Shown here piece after piece: positions 1 to 7,482 of a stretch of 10,518 nt of DNA. A model generated the notes under the pieces. It searched no databases. It saw only the letters and a program-made list of their open reading frames with translations, and was not told the DNA's origin. Origin of the DNA: Flavobacteriaceae bacterium (GTDB taxonomy: Bacteria; Bacteroidota; Bacteroidia; Flavobacteriales; Flavobacteriaceae); assembly GCA_947482805.1 (NCBI GenBank), contig CANKLK010000072.1, forward strand, positions 1-10,518. The letters run 5' to 3'. Within the stretch, counting starts at the first letter, position 1; every line of letters starts with the position of its first letter. Position numbers and translations under genes: made by a program.

Positions 1-10
1 CCTCGTTAAA

Positions 11-84
11 GGTCCTATAGCTCATTCGGTTAGAGCAACTGACTCATAATCAGTAGGTGCTTGGTTCGATTCCAAGTGGGACCA
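11..84 (+). tRNA. tRNA with CAT anticodon (Ile2 or elongator Met), left copy
   Basis: A full cloverleaf can be drawn: acceptor stem 11-17 with 77-83, D stem 20-23 with 33-36, anticodon stem 38-42 with 50-54, and T stem 60-64 with 72-76. The anticodon loop is CTCATAA with CAT at 45-47, and the discriminator is A84. The terminal CCA is not encoded. CAT can mean elongator methionine or, after lysidine modification by TilS, isoleucine AUA. Acceptor pairs C4-G69 and C5-G68 are TilS determinants known from E. coli and favour Ile2, but this is inference. The gene is identical to the copy at the right end. Confidence 0.93.
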
Positions 85-85
85 C
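11..85 (+). repeat. left attachment repeat (attL candidate)
   Basis: These 75 bases recur exactly at the right end of the element and the match stops at both edges (AAA against GTC upstream, A against T downstream). The whole tRNA is therefore duplicated, not only its 3' end. The anticodon arm gives a perfect 5-bp inverted repeat, ACTGA and TCAGT, around a 7-base loop, the geometry often used as a core site by tyrosine recombinases. The exact crossover cannot be located, since the copies are identical throughout. Confidence 0.75.
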
Positions 86-93
86 AAGAATTG

Positions 94-124
94 AAAGACT
101 TCACAGCAATGTGAGGTCTTTTTT
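94..124 (+). terminator. Rho-independent terminator after left tRNA
   Basis: A hairpin pairs AAGACTTCAC (95-104) with GTGAGGTCTT (111-120) through ten pairs, one of them G-T, around a 6-base loop, and runs into six T residues. It ends the tRNA transcript ten bases downstream of the gene. It lies inside the element and differs from the terminator after the right tRNA, so it probably shields the restriction gene from tRNA transcription. Confidence 0.85.
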
Positions 125-174
125 GTTTATACAATCCCAAATTTAGTAAAAAATATTCTTATCTTGCACTTGTC

Positions 175-195
175 TGGCAGTTAATTGACAGTTAA
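175..195 (+). repeat. left bipartite repeat, possible recombinase arm site
   Basis: The pattern TGGCAGT-N6-ACAGTTAA occurs here and again at the right end in the same orientation, with 15 of 21 bases identical and all differences in the middle six. In this copy CAGTTAA appears twice (178-184 and 189-195), 11 bases apart, so both would face the same side of the helix. This fits binding of a recombinase or a regulator. It sits 51 bases before the start codon of the restriction-modification gene and could also act on its transcription. Confidence 0.5.
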
Positions 196-245
196 TTTTT
201 ATTATGCTGTTTTTCACTGCTGGTTTAACCTCAAGTTTTTATTAA

Positions 246-3200
246 ATGTCATTATTTCAAAAATCCGTAGTAAATAAATACCTAAAAAATCTTGATAGAC
301 AGGTTTTACTTGACAGATGGAATGCTTATAAAAATCATTTCCTTAATCCTTCAGTACAAGCAGGTATCAGAAACCTAAAAGAAGAGCAATACCAGGGAGA
401 GTTTTTAGAAGACTTGTTTGTAAAAATCCTTGGCTACACAAAACCTGCTTCTTCTTCAGAAACCAAATTCAATTTAACTACAGAATATAAAAATGTAAAG
501 GATAGTAAGAAAGCTGATGGTGCTATTATTTTTGATGATAAAGCAATAGCTGTAATTGAACTTAAAGGAACTAATACAACTGATTTAGGGAAAATTGAAG
601 CTCAGGCTTTTGGGTATAAAAACAATCAACCAGATTGTGTTTATGTAATTACTTCTAACTTTGAAAAGCTCTGTTTTTATATTGACAATGCCATTGAACA
701 TATTGAATTTAATTTGTTTACTCTAACAGAAGAGGAGTTTCAACTACTGTATTTGTGTTTAGGATTTGACAATTTATCACAAAATGTAGCAAAAAAAATT
801 AAGGAGGAATCCCTTAGTGAAGAAGATGTAATAACAAAAAAACTATACAAAGATTATTCTTTATTCAAAAGGGAACTACATCAAAATTTAGTGCTTTTGA
901 ATCCTGATTTTGAACCTTTAGAATTATTCAAAAAGTCACAAAAGCTATTGGATAGATTTTTATTCCTATTCTTTGGTGAGGACAGGCATTTATTGCCTCC
1001 AAACTCTGTTAGATTAATCTTAAGTGATTGGAAAGACCTTCAAGAAAGAGATGTTGAAATACCTTTATATAAAAGATTTAAAAAATACTTTGAGTATTTA
1101 AATGTTGGATATAAAGGCAAGAGATATGATGTATTTGCTTATAATGGAGGACTTTTTAAGCCTGATGAAATATTGGACTCTATTACTATAGATGATGAAT
1201 TATTGTATAAACACACCCTAAAACTTGCTGAATATGACTTTGCTAGTGAGGTGGATGTTAACATATTAGGGCATATTTTTGAAAACTCTTTAAATGAGTT
1301 GGACGAGATTAAAGCCCAATTAGAAGGGCAGGAAATTGACAAATCTAAAACCAAAAGAAAAAAAGACGGTGTTTTTTATACTCCTAAATACATTACCAAA
1401 TACATTGTAGAAAATACAGTTGGCAAACTTTGTGAGGAAAAGAAACAAGCTCTTGAAATTCTTGAAGAGGAGTATTTTACAGATAAAAAAAGACAGAAGA
1501 AAACCATTCAAGGTTTAGTTGAAAAATTGGATGCCTATAGAAAATGGCTTTTGCAATTAACTATTTGTGACCCTGCTTGTGGTTCTGGAGCTTTCCTGAA
1601 CCAAGCACTTGACTTTTTAATTGAGGAGCACCAATATATTGATGAATTACAAGCCAAATTATTTGGGGATGCTATGGTGTTGAGTGATATGGAAAATAGC
1701 ATTTTAGAAAACAACCTGTTTGGGGTAGATTTGAATGAGGAAAGTGTGGAAATTGCTAAATTATCTTTGTGGTTAAGAACAGCACAACCCAACAGAAAAC
1801 TGAATGACCTGAATGGAAATATTAAATGTGGTAATTCCTTAATTGATGATGCATCGGTTGCAGGTGACAAAGCTTTTAATTGGCAACAAGCATTTCCTAA
1901 AGTATTTGAAAATGGTGGGTTTGATGTGATTATTGGAAATCCCCCTTATGTGAGACAGGAATTATTGACAAAAATTGATAAAGAATTTTTTGTAAATAAA
2001 TATGAAACTGGAAATGGAACTGCAGATTTATATGTATATTTTTATGAAACAGCATTAAATATTTTAAAGCAAAATGGTATCCTAGGCTATATAACACCAA
2101 ATAAGTTCTATAAAACTAAATACGGAAAGGAACTAAGACAATTTTTAATTAGGTTTAAAATTATTGAATTAATTGATTTTTTTGAATTAAAAGTTTTTGA
2201 AGATGCCTCTACTGATTCTCAAATTTTAATTTTAGAAAAAAATAAAAATAATTCACCTTTTAATTATTCACCTATAAAAAATATAATTGATTTTAGAGAT
2301 AATAATTATTCAAAATTACAAATTAATCCTAAAAATTTATCAGATGAAATTTGGGTTTTTAATAATACAAATGATTTGAACATTTTAAATAAAATGAATT
2401 CTGTATCTATTTCTTTAAATGAATATACAAAAAATGGAATTGAATATGGAATTAAAACGGGTCTAAATGAAGCATTTATTATTGATGAAGAAACTAAAAA
2501 CAAAATAATTAATGAAGACCCAAAAAGTGCTGAGTTATTAAAACCTTATGTAACTGCAACTGATATTGAAAGATATTATTTGAAAAATCCTAATCAATTA
2601 TTTTTTATAAATACCTATTATGATTTAGATATTACAAAATATAAAGGAATACATAATTGGCTTATGAATTTTTATGAAAAATTACAGAAAAGACAAGATA
2701 AAGGAATACACCATTTTAATCTAAGAGCTTGTAAATATTATGAAAAATTTGAACAACCCAAGATAATTTATATTCACACAGCCGTAAAACATAAGTTTTT
2801 TTATGATGAAGCAGGCTATTACATTAACAATTCGTGTTATTTAATTTCTAATGCTGATAAATTTTTATCTGTCTGGTTAAATTCAAAAATATTTTCATTC
2901 TATAAAAAACTCAATTTTGTTGCATATGGAGATTCTTCAGAAAGTGGAAGAGCAAAATTAGATTATAACAAAATGGTTAATGTTCCTGTTCCAAATATAA
3001 ACACACAACAAAAACAACCTTTTGTAGAAAAAGCAGATTTAATGCTAAATCTAAATAAAGAACTACAAGAACAATCTCAAATATTCCTAACTCTTTTGCA
3101 ATCTGATTTCAATTTAGAAAAACCTACAACAAAAATTGAAAACTGGTATAACCTAACATGGTCTGAATTTGAGAAAGAGCTCAATAAATTAAAAATAATT

Positions 3201-3368
3201 CTATTAGGTACTCAAAAAGAAGATTGGCTTGATAGATTCAATAGATTAAAAACTCAAGCCCAAGATTTGCAAAATAAAATTAATCAAACAGACAAAACTA
3301 TTGATAAAATGGTGTATGAATTGTATGGATTGAATGAGGAAGAAATTGCTTTAGTAGAGAAAAGTTAA
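246..3368 (+). CDS. Type IIG restriction-modification protein, Eco57I-like, N6-adenine
   Basis: This is a single-chain enzyme predicted to cut DNA and methylate adenine at the same target. The N-terminal nuclease part shows a PD-(D/E)XK pattern: D91, then E105 and K107 in the IELKG motif, followed by an AQAFGY segment near 119-124. The methyltransferase starts with a GVFYTP motif X (375-380), has SAM-binding DPACGSGAF (442-450) and catalytic NPPY (565-568). Residues from about 600 to 960 form a TaqI/Eco57I-type target-recognition region, and the tail from about 990 is likely coiled coil. The length, 1040 residues, is normal for type IIG; there are no helicase motifs, so it is not a type I or type ISP enzyme, and no separate specificity or methylase subunit is nearby. 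Base composition falls sharply in the target-recognition part. The frame is intact, so the enzyme is probably functional. The target sequence cannot be predicted. Confidence 0.92.
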   Translation: MSLFQKSVVNKYLKNLDRQVLLDRWNAYKNHFLNPSVQAGIRNLKEEQYQGEFLEDLFVKILGYTKPASSSETKFNLTTEYKNVKDSKKADGAIIFDDKAIAVIELKGTNTTDLGKIEAQAFGYKNNQPDCVYVITSNFEKLCFYIDNAIEHIEFNLFTLTEEEFQLLYLCLGFDNLSQNVAKKIKEESLSEEDVITKKLYKDYSLFKRELHQNLVLLNPDFEPLELFKKSQKLLDRFLFLFFGEDRHLLPPNSVRLILSDWKDLQERDVEIPLYKRFKKYFEYLNVGYKGKRYDVFAYNGGLFKPDEILDSITIDDELLYKHTLKLAEYDFASEVDVNILGHIFENSLNELDEIKAQLEGQEIDKSKTKRKKDGVFYTPKYITKYIVENTVGKLCEEKKQALEILEEEYFTDKKRQKKTIQGLVEKLDAYRKWLLQLTICDPACGSGAFLNQALDFLIEEHQYIDELQAKLFGDAMVLSDMENSILENNLFGVDLNEESVEIAKLSLWLRTAQPNRKLNDLNGNIKCGNSLIDDASVAGDKAFNWQQAFPKVFENGGFDVIIGNPPYVRQELLTKIDKEFFVNKYETGNGTADLYVYFYETALNILKQNGILGYITPNKFYKTKYGKELRQFLIRFKIIELIDFFELKVFEDASTDSQILILEKNKNNSPFNYSPIKNIIDFRDNNYSKLQINPKNLSDEIWVFNNTNDLNILNKMNSVSISLNEYTKNGIEYGIKTGLNEAFIIDEETKNKIINEDPKSAELLKPYVTATDIERYYLKNPNQLFFINTYYDLDITKYKGIHNWLMNFYEKLQKRQDKGIHHFNLRACKYYEKFEQPKIIYIHTAVKHKFFYDEAGYYINNSCYLISNADKFLSVWLNSKIFSFYKKLNFVAYGDSSESGRAKLDYNKMVNVPVPNINTQQKQPFVEKADLMLNLNKELQEQSQIFLTLLQSDFNLEKPTTKIENWYNLTWSEFEKELNKLKIILLGTQKEDWLDRFNRLKTQAQDLQNKINQTDKTIDKMVYELYGLNEEEIALVEKS

Positions 3369-3371
3369 GAT

Positions 3372-3458
3372 ATGGGGTTTAATTTAGAAGAAACTTTTGA
3401 TGATATTATACACCAAATTAACAAAAGGTATTTTATCCCTTTATTTTGCATGAATTAG
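3372..3458 (+). pseudogene. 28-codon frame, possible stump of a DUF262/GmrSD-like gene
   Basis: An ATG three bases after the stop codon of the restriction gene opens a 28-codon frame, a spacing typical of a translationally coupled operon gene. Its peptide contains FDDIIHQINKRYFIP, which recalls the start of DUF262 (GmrSD-type) proteins, where a similar stretch is followed by a QR motif. Here the resemblance breaks off after YFIP and the frame stops eight bases-triplets later, before any catalytic motif. My reading is a gene truncated by deletion, leaving only its first part. The match is short and based on memory of the family, so a chance frame or a real small peptide remains possible. Confidence 0.3.
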
Positions 3459-3515
3459 TTTTCAAATCTGCTTTTATAGGTAGATTTATTTAATAGTACA
3501 GTAAGTAAAAGTAAT

Positions 3516-4343
3516 ATGAAAAAAATTTATTTATTATTAATTATAGGAGTGCTATTTAGCTCCTGTCAATCAAATTCTAAAAAACAAGAAATTGATAGTG
3601 ACGGAGATGGTGTATATAATAATTTTGATGAATGTCCTGAAATACCAGGATTAGAAGAGTTTAATGGTTGTCCTGATACTGATGAAGATGGAATTGGTGA
3701 TAATGAGGATGAATGTCCTGAAATACCAGGATTAGAAGAGTTTAATGGTTGTCCTGATACTGATGAAGATGGAATTGGTGATAATGAGGATGAATGTCCT
3801 GAAATACCAGGATTAGAAGAGTTTAATGGTTGTCCAAATGCTCAAATGAAACCTATAATAGCTTCAGATTGTTTCAAAGCACTTTCATTAACAAAGAATG
3901 AGATAAATGATATTATAAAACTTTATAAAATTGAGCCAAAAAGTGAAATTAATTATAAGTTCTGTGAACTAATCTCAGAACATATTAATAATATGAGAGA
4001 AATTGATCAAGAGTTCAGTAGTAAAATTAAAGAAATTACTAAAAAACAAAGTGATCTTAATGAAGAATTAAATCAAGGTGAAATATATCAAGTAACTAAT
4101 TTAAGTGGTGGTGCCCTAAAAAAACAAACAATAATTGTAAAAAAACAAGGTGTTTTTTATATACTTGATGTTTTAGGATCTAAAGAGTGTCCTATGGCTG
4201 CTACTATAGAATTTAATGAAAATTATTCTGGCTATCAAGATGTCTGGGTCAAGATCAGTCCAAACTCTAACAAAAGAGATGGTTTTAAAATGAAAATACT
4301 AGCTAAAAATTCAGATATGTCTGTTTTAGAAGATATGCAATAA
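3516..4343 (+). CDS. lipoprotein with thrombospondin type 3 repeats
   Basis: The first 17 residues form a lipoprotein signal with lipobox FSSC and Cys17 as the lipidated residue, so the protein is exported and membrane anchored. Residues 27-108 carry thrombospondin type 3 calcium-binding repeats: DSDGDG at 27-32, then DTDEDG-type loops alternating with [13 protein letters not shown] segments, with a 27-residue period. In Bacteroidota these often form a stiff stalk in OmpA-like proteins. The remaining part, from about 109 to 275, is not an OmpA peptidoglycan domain and I do not recognise it; it has a helical charged stretch (about 150-190) and a later beta-rich part with two cysteines. It has its own intergenic region of 57 bases after the preceding short frame and points toward the helicase-like gene. 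Role unknown; a surface or envelope function is inferred. Confidence 0.85.
   Translation: MKKIYLLLIIGVLFSSCQSNSKKQEIDSDGDGVYNNFDECPEIPGLEEFNGCPDTDEDGIGDNEDECPEIPGLEEFNGCPDTDEDGIGDNEDECPEIPGLEEFNGCPNAQMKPIIASDCFKALSLTKNEINDIIKLYKIEPKSEINYKFCELISEHINNMREIDQEFSSKIKEITKKQSDLNEELNQGEIYQVTNLSGGALKKQTIIVKKQGVFYILDVLGSKECPMAATIEFNENYSGYQDVWVKISPNSNKRDGFKMKILAKNSDMSVLEDMQ
3627..3835 (+). repeat. perfect 81-bp tandem repeat, about 2.6 copies
   Basis: The unit begins GATGAATGTCCTGAAATACC and recurs without a single mismatch at a period of 81 bases; the third copy stops after 47 bases. It encodes 27 residues of the calcium-binding repeat region and keeps the frame. Complete identity, including silent positions, points to recent duplication or ongoing gain and loss of units by slippage or recombination. 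Confidence 0.95.
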
Positions 4344-4380
4344 TTTATTATTTATATATTAATTTCTGATTATCAATAGC

Positions 4381-4450
4381 TTTATGCTTTCATTTTAATG
4401 GACAAAAACAAGCATAAGTTTATTAAGTATATATACTAAATTTTTGTCCA
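4381..4450. terminator. interlocked inverted repeats between convergent genes
   Basis: This stretch lies in the 182-base gap between two convergent genes. TTATGCTT (4382-4389) can pair with AAGCATAA (4410-4417), and TGGACAAAAA (4399-4408) can pair with TTTTTGTCCA (4441-4450). A 12-base palindrome, AGTATATATACT, lies at 4426-4437 inside the second pair. The two stems overlap and cannot both form as simple hairpins. The second stem has A and T runs that would suit termination in both directions. Termination is inferred from position; no classic GC-rich hairpin is present. Confidence 0.35.
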
Positions 4451-4525
4451 GTAAAAAATTGTTTTATTAGTTTATGTAATTGATTTTCAATTAGTTAAAT
4501 ACAAATACAAAATATATTATTAATT

Positions 4526-6568
4526 TTATTTTTTATTTTTTTTCATATTAAGCTCTGGACACATATTAAGGTTTATAATATTGAAAATATTAAGGGTTTT
4601 TACTTTTTTAACTCTAACGCTATTTTGTTTATCTGAGTTTATTTTCACTAGAGATTGCTCAAAAGACTTCATATTACTAATATTTTTAACAGCTCTAATT
4701 ATGTCTTTTTTTTCATTTTTGGTCACATATACAAGTATTTTAAGAAAACTATCTCTTTTATCATTAAATTCTTTTGTTGAAATGGTTTTACTATTACAAA
4801 AGTAATTTGATAATAATTTATCAATAGATAATTTGTCATTACTAGTTATTAACAGATGAAATTGAAAATGATAATCAAGGAACTTTAATTGAGTTTTCCA
4901 GTCTTCTGATTTTATTATTTTTTTTATAGCAGACAATAATTTTTTCTCATTAATTATTTGGCATTTTGATGCGCTGAAGTAATTGTTTATAATTTTTTTA
5001 GAATTATCACCTTTAAAATCTGAGTTGTTTATTAATGTATTTTTGGATCCTGTTTTACTTAACTCCTTTATTAGCGTATTAATAATTTCAGGAGTTTCTA
5101 TAATAGTTGTTGATTTTAAATCATTATAATTTTCTTTATTTTTTATTATAAAGTAATCTTTTAAAGTTCTTGTGAAGGATTGCTCTGTTTTAAGTTCTTT
5201 AAATGTTTCATTTTGAACTATGAGGCTGTCAACTTTGATATAACTAATTTCCAATCCAGTATCACTTTGAGAAATTATTGACCCGTATTGATCATTTCCA
5301 TTATTCAACCATTTTGATAATTCTTTACCAAAAGACACTAAATAAGATATATTTGAATTTTGTGCCTCTTTAACAGAATCAATAAATTTTTTTAAAGTAG
5401 GAATTGCACTTTGTAATTCAACTAGGTTAAAAAAATTATATCTTGTATTATTAAAATTACATATCAATTTAATTGATAGAGCACCACTTCTTAATCTGCC
5501 ACAGATTTGATAAGCTGTTTTGGCGTTAATTGCTAAGGACATAACTCCTGGGTCAATAGCTATAAGCAAATGTGCATTATCTAATAAATCAAATCCATTA
5601 AAATAAGCAGCAGTAATAAAATTAATTTTAGCGGACAATCTACTCTTTTTAATTTCTGATCTAGTATATCCTTTTACTGGTTCTGAATTGGAAGAGCTAC
5701 ATAAAATAGCAATATCCTCTTTTGAAACTATTCCCTTTTCTAATTCCTTAACAATAGCATCTATCCCTTTTATATAATTGTAAGCAATCAATATATTTTC
5801 ATCAGGATGATTTTTCAGAATTTCCTTTATAGTTTCAATAGTTCTAAATTGTATATTTTGAGAAATCAATAATTCAATTTCCAATTTTATAGGGTCTTCA
5901 TAATTGATTTTTGTAACAAGTTCATCTTCTAAGTCTGGATCATGAAATTTTGAAATGGTTGCTGATAGCACACTCCTTTTTTCTTTTGGATGATCTATAT
6001 AGATTTTCATACATTGATGCATGCTATCTCTAAATGAACTTTGTTCTTGCATGCTGTCAATCTCATCTAATAATAGATGAAATGCATTAAAATCAATGTC
6101 ATCATATTCATCAATATATTTTTTTAATTGTAAAAGCTGATCTGATACGCATGTGATTTTAATTGGTTGACAATTATCAGCACAGGATTTTATATAATCA
6201 TCAAATTGAATTTTAGTGTCTTCTGTAACAAACATTCCTTGTGTAGAAAGTAGGTTTGATGATACTTTCTTAAAATTAAATCCAAAATAGAATATCCTAT
6301 ATTTATTATTAAAAGAAGTGGTTTCAGATTTTGATACAGCTGTAATTTTTAAAGGCTCAACTACTATTGAGTTTCTATTGCAGTCTAATTCAAGTGTTGT
6401 GCCTCCTGATCCTGTAATGGTTTTATCAATAATGCCAGGAGGTAAATAATTAAACACATGCCCTAACTTGGTTAGTGATCCGTCTTCAATTTTATTTTGA
6501 ATGGTTAATGTTGTGATTTTCCCTTCCGTAATTGTACTTAATACTATATTTTGATTTTTAATATCCAT
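4526..6568 (-). CDS. SF2 helicase-like protein with altered Walker A
   Basis: The first 370 residues follow the order of superfamily 2 helicase motifs: TGSGGTT (52-58) at the place of motif I, RNSIVVEP (65-72) as Ia, LLLDEID (165-171) as the DExx box, SAT (202-204) as III, ENILIAYN (257-264) at the start of the second domain, NFITAAYFNGFDL (316-328) as V and QICGRLR (354-360) as VI. Motif I lacks the lysine that normally holds ATP phosphate: GxGKT is replaced by GSGGT. The other motifs are well kept, so this is likely a divergent family and not a decayed gene. Residues 371-680 match nothing I know and end in a lysine-rich tail. No signal or membrane segment is seen, so it should act in the cytoplasm on nucleic acid. 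It lies 108 bases downstream of the 215-residue gene and shares a G-rich upstream box with it. Replication, recombination and phage defence are all possible roles. Confidence 0.7.
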   Translation of the reverse strand: MDIKNQNIVLSTITEGKITTLTIQNKIEDGSLTKLGHVFNYLPPGIIDKTITGSGGTTLELDCNRNSIVVEPLKITAVSKSETTSFNNKYRIFYFGFNFKKVSSNLLSTQGMFVTEDTKIQFDDYIKSCADNCQPIKITCVSDQLLQLKKYIDEYDDIDFNAFHLLLDEIDSMQEQSSFRDSMHQCMKIYIDHPKEKRSVLSATISKFHDPDLEDELVTKINYEDPIKLEIELLISQNIQFRTIETIKEILKNHPDENILIAYNYIKGIDAIVKELEKGIVSKEDIAILCSSSNSEPVKGYTRSEIKKSRLSAKINFITAAYFNGFDLLDNAHLLIAIDPGVMSLAINAKTAYQICGRLRSGALSIKLICNFNNTRYNFFNLVELQSAIPTLKKFIDSVKEAQNSNISYLVSFGKELSKWLNNGNDQYGSIISQSDTGLEISYIKVDSLIVQNETFKELKTEQSFTRTLKDYFIIKNKENYNDLKSTTIIETPEIINTLIKELSKTGSKNTLINNSDFKGDNSKKIINNYFSASKCQIINEKKLLSAIKKIIKSEDWKTQLKFLDYHFQFHLLITSNDKLSIDKLLSNYFCNSKTISTKEFNDKRDSFLKILVYVTKNEKKDIIRAVKNISNMKSFEQSLVKINSDKQNSVRVKKVKTLNIFNIINLNMCPELNMKKNKK

Positions 6569-6604
6569 TTCTTGGTCTAAAATTAAAATATTTACTGCCT
6601 TATA

Positions 6605-6628
6605 CTACTACCTTCTGCTCCCTAGCTA
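6605..6628 (-). promoter_or_regulatory. G-rich box upstream of helicase-like gene
   Basis: On the minus strand this reads TAGCTAGGGAGCAGA followed by AGGTAGTAG, starting about 60 bases before the start codon. The first 15 bases match a box upstream of the next gene on the same strand at 13 of 15 positions, the two differences being A against G, and the distance to the start codon is nearly equal (46 against 43 bases from the box edge). This suggests shared control or an RNA element; no clear -33 or -7 promoter pair accompanies it. Confidence 0.35.
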
Positions 6629-6676
6629 TTCATTATTCTGAGTCTCACATTACTGAATTTTGAATTGAATGAGTAT

Positions 6677-7324
6677 TTAAAATGGGGCTTTAATGTCTAT
6701 ATCACTTGTTGGAAATGAAGATCCCACAAAATCAAAAGAAGTGTCTTCTGGGGCTAACACTTCATCAACGTAGTCTTTTTTATTTAATTCTTCTTTCCAT
6801 TTCTCTAATCTCTCCTCACTCCAAAACTCATCTGGTGAAACATCAAATTTATAATCCTCTAATGAACCAGAAGCCTTAAAATAATAATTGATATTTGGCA
6901 CCAGCGAATCAATAGCAATTGGGTCATAACAAACGGAATTAATAAGGTGATTTATTAATGTATTTCTCTCTTCTAATGAATTTGTATATATAGTAAAATA
7001 AATGTGGGGTTGCTCTTTAATTTTCCAGCCATTAGTAAATGCTATTTCATAAAGAAAAATTCTTTTTAAGGGTTTAGAACTAGGGGTTAAATAGTCTAAA
7101 AAATCAGCTGTATTGGCAAATTTTTTCTTTAACCTCCTAGTAGGGTACTTGGTATTTTTTGCAGTTCTAAACTCACTATATTGTTGATGATAAATTACTG
7201 TATTAAGAATTTCCAATTTTTTAAAGTGCATCAAAAACCATAAATTCTCTGAGGTATTACTTATCCCCAACCTAAAACTTTTTTGGTTTGATAATAATTC
7301 AATATTTGTGATAAGTTGGTTCAT
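6677..7324 (-). CDS. unknown cytoplasmic protein, 215 residues
   Basis: I do not recognise this protein. It has no signal peptide or membrane segment. The first half is rich in aromatic and basic residues with a basic patch, RRLKKKF, at 63-69; a middle part (86-115) looks like alternating beta strands; a helical charged stretch runs from about 164 to 184; and the last 30 residues are acidic and probably flexible. It has no visible enzyme motif. The gene precedes the helicase-like gene on the same strand, 108 bases away, and both carry the same G-rich box at about the same distance from the start codon. This hints at a functional pair, for example a substrate-binding or regulatory partner, but that is inference. 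Confidence 0.7.
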   Translation of the reverse strand: MNQLITNIELLSNQKSFRLGISNTSENLWFLMHFKKLEILNTVIYHQQYSEFRTAKNTKYPTRRLKKKFANTADFLDYLTPSSKPLKRIFLYEIAFTNGWKIKEQPHIYFTIYTNSLEERNTLINHLINSVCYDPIAIDSLVPNINYYFKASGSLEDYKFDVSPDEFWSEERLEKWKEELNKKDYVDEVLAPEDTSFDFVGSSFPTSDIDIKAPF

Positions 7325-7362
7325 TCTAAATTATTTATGTTTTAAACGCTGTAGGTTTACTT

Positions 7363-7381
7363 CCTATCTGCCCCCCAGCTA
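7363..7381 (-). promoter_or_regulatory. G-rich box upstream of the 215-residue gene
   Basis: On the minus strand this reads TAGCTGGGGGGCAGATAGG, 39 to 57 bases before the start codon. It is the counterpart of the box before the helicase-like gene. A second G run, AGAGGGGGAGATG, lies a little farther upstream near 7396-7408. Such G runs stand out in DNA this AT-rich. The 158-base gap that holds them contains no other gene that I can see. Confidence 0.35.
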
Positions 7382-7482
7382 ATTTTTAAAGATGCATCTC
7401 CCCCTCTGTAGTGAGTAGAAATAGCTAAAACTATAGAAAAAAAGTAAATTTATAATATTTAAGCTCCTTATTATATATATAG

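Noticed and set aside
175..195. Iterons of a replication origin
   Set aside because: Only two half-sites are present here, the same pattern recurs at the other end of the element, and no replication initiator gene is seen.
1535..1870. Open frame on the opposite strand of the restriction gene
   Set aside because: It lies wholly within the methylase catalytic core, has no recognisable motif and is explained by low stop frequency in the complement.
246..3368. BREX PglX or a type I HsdM methylase
   Set aside because: The N-terminal D-ExK nuclease motif, the fused target-recognition part and the lack of any partner subunit point to a stand-alone type IIG enzyme.
3627..3835. Regular direct repeats that might suggest a CRISPR array
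   Set aside because: The repeats are back to back without variable spacers, stay in frame and encode calcium-binding protein repeats.
4477..4493. Short hairpin TAATTGA/TCAATTA as a terminator of the helicase-like gene
   Set aside because: The stem is seven pairs with almost no G or C and no T run follows on the minus strand; such stems are frequent by chance in this DNA.
4581..4805. Plus-strand frame coding for a hydrophobic peptide
   Set aside because: It is antisense to the C-terminal part of the helicase-like gene; its hydrophobicity comes from the complement of lysine and asparagine codons.
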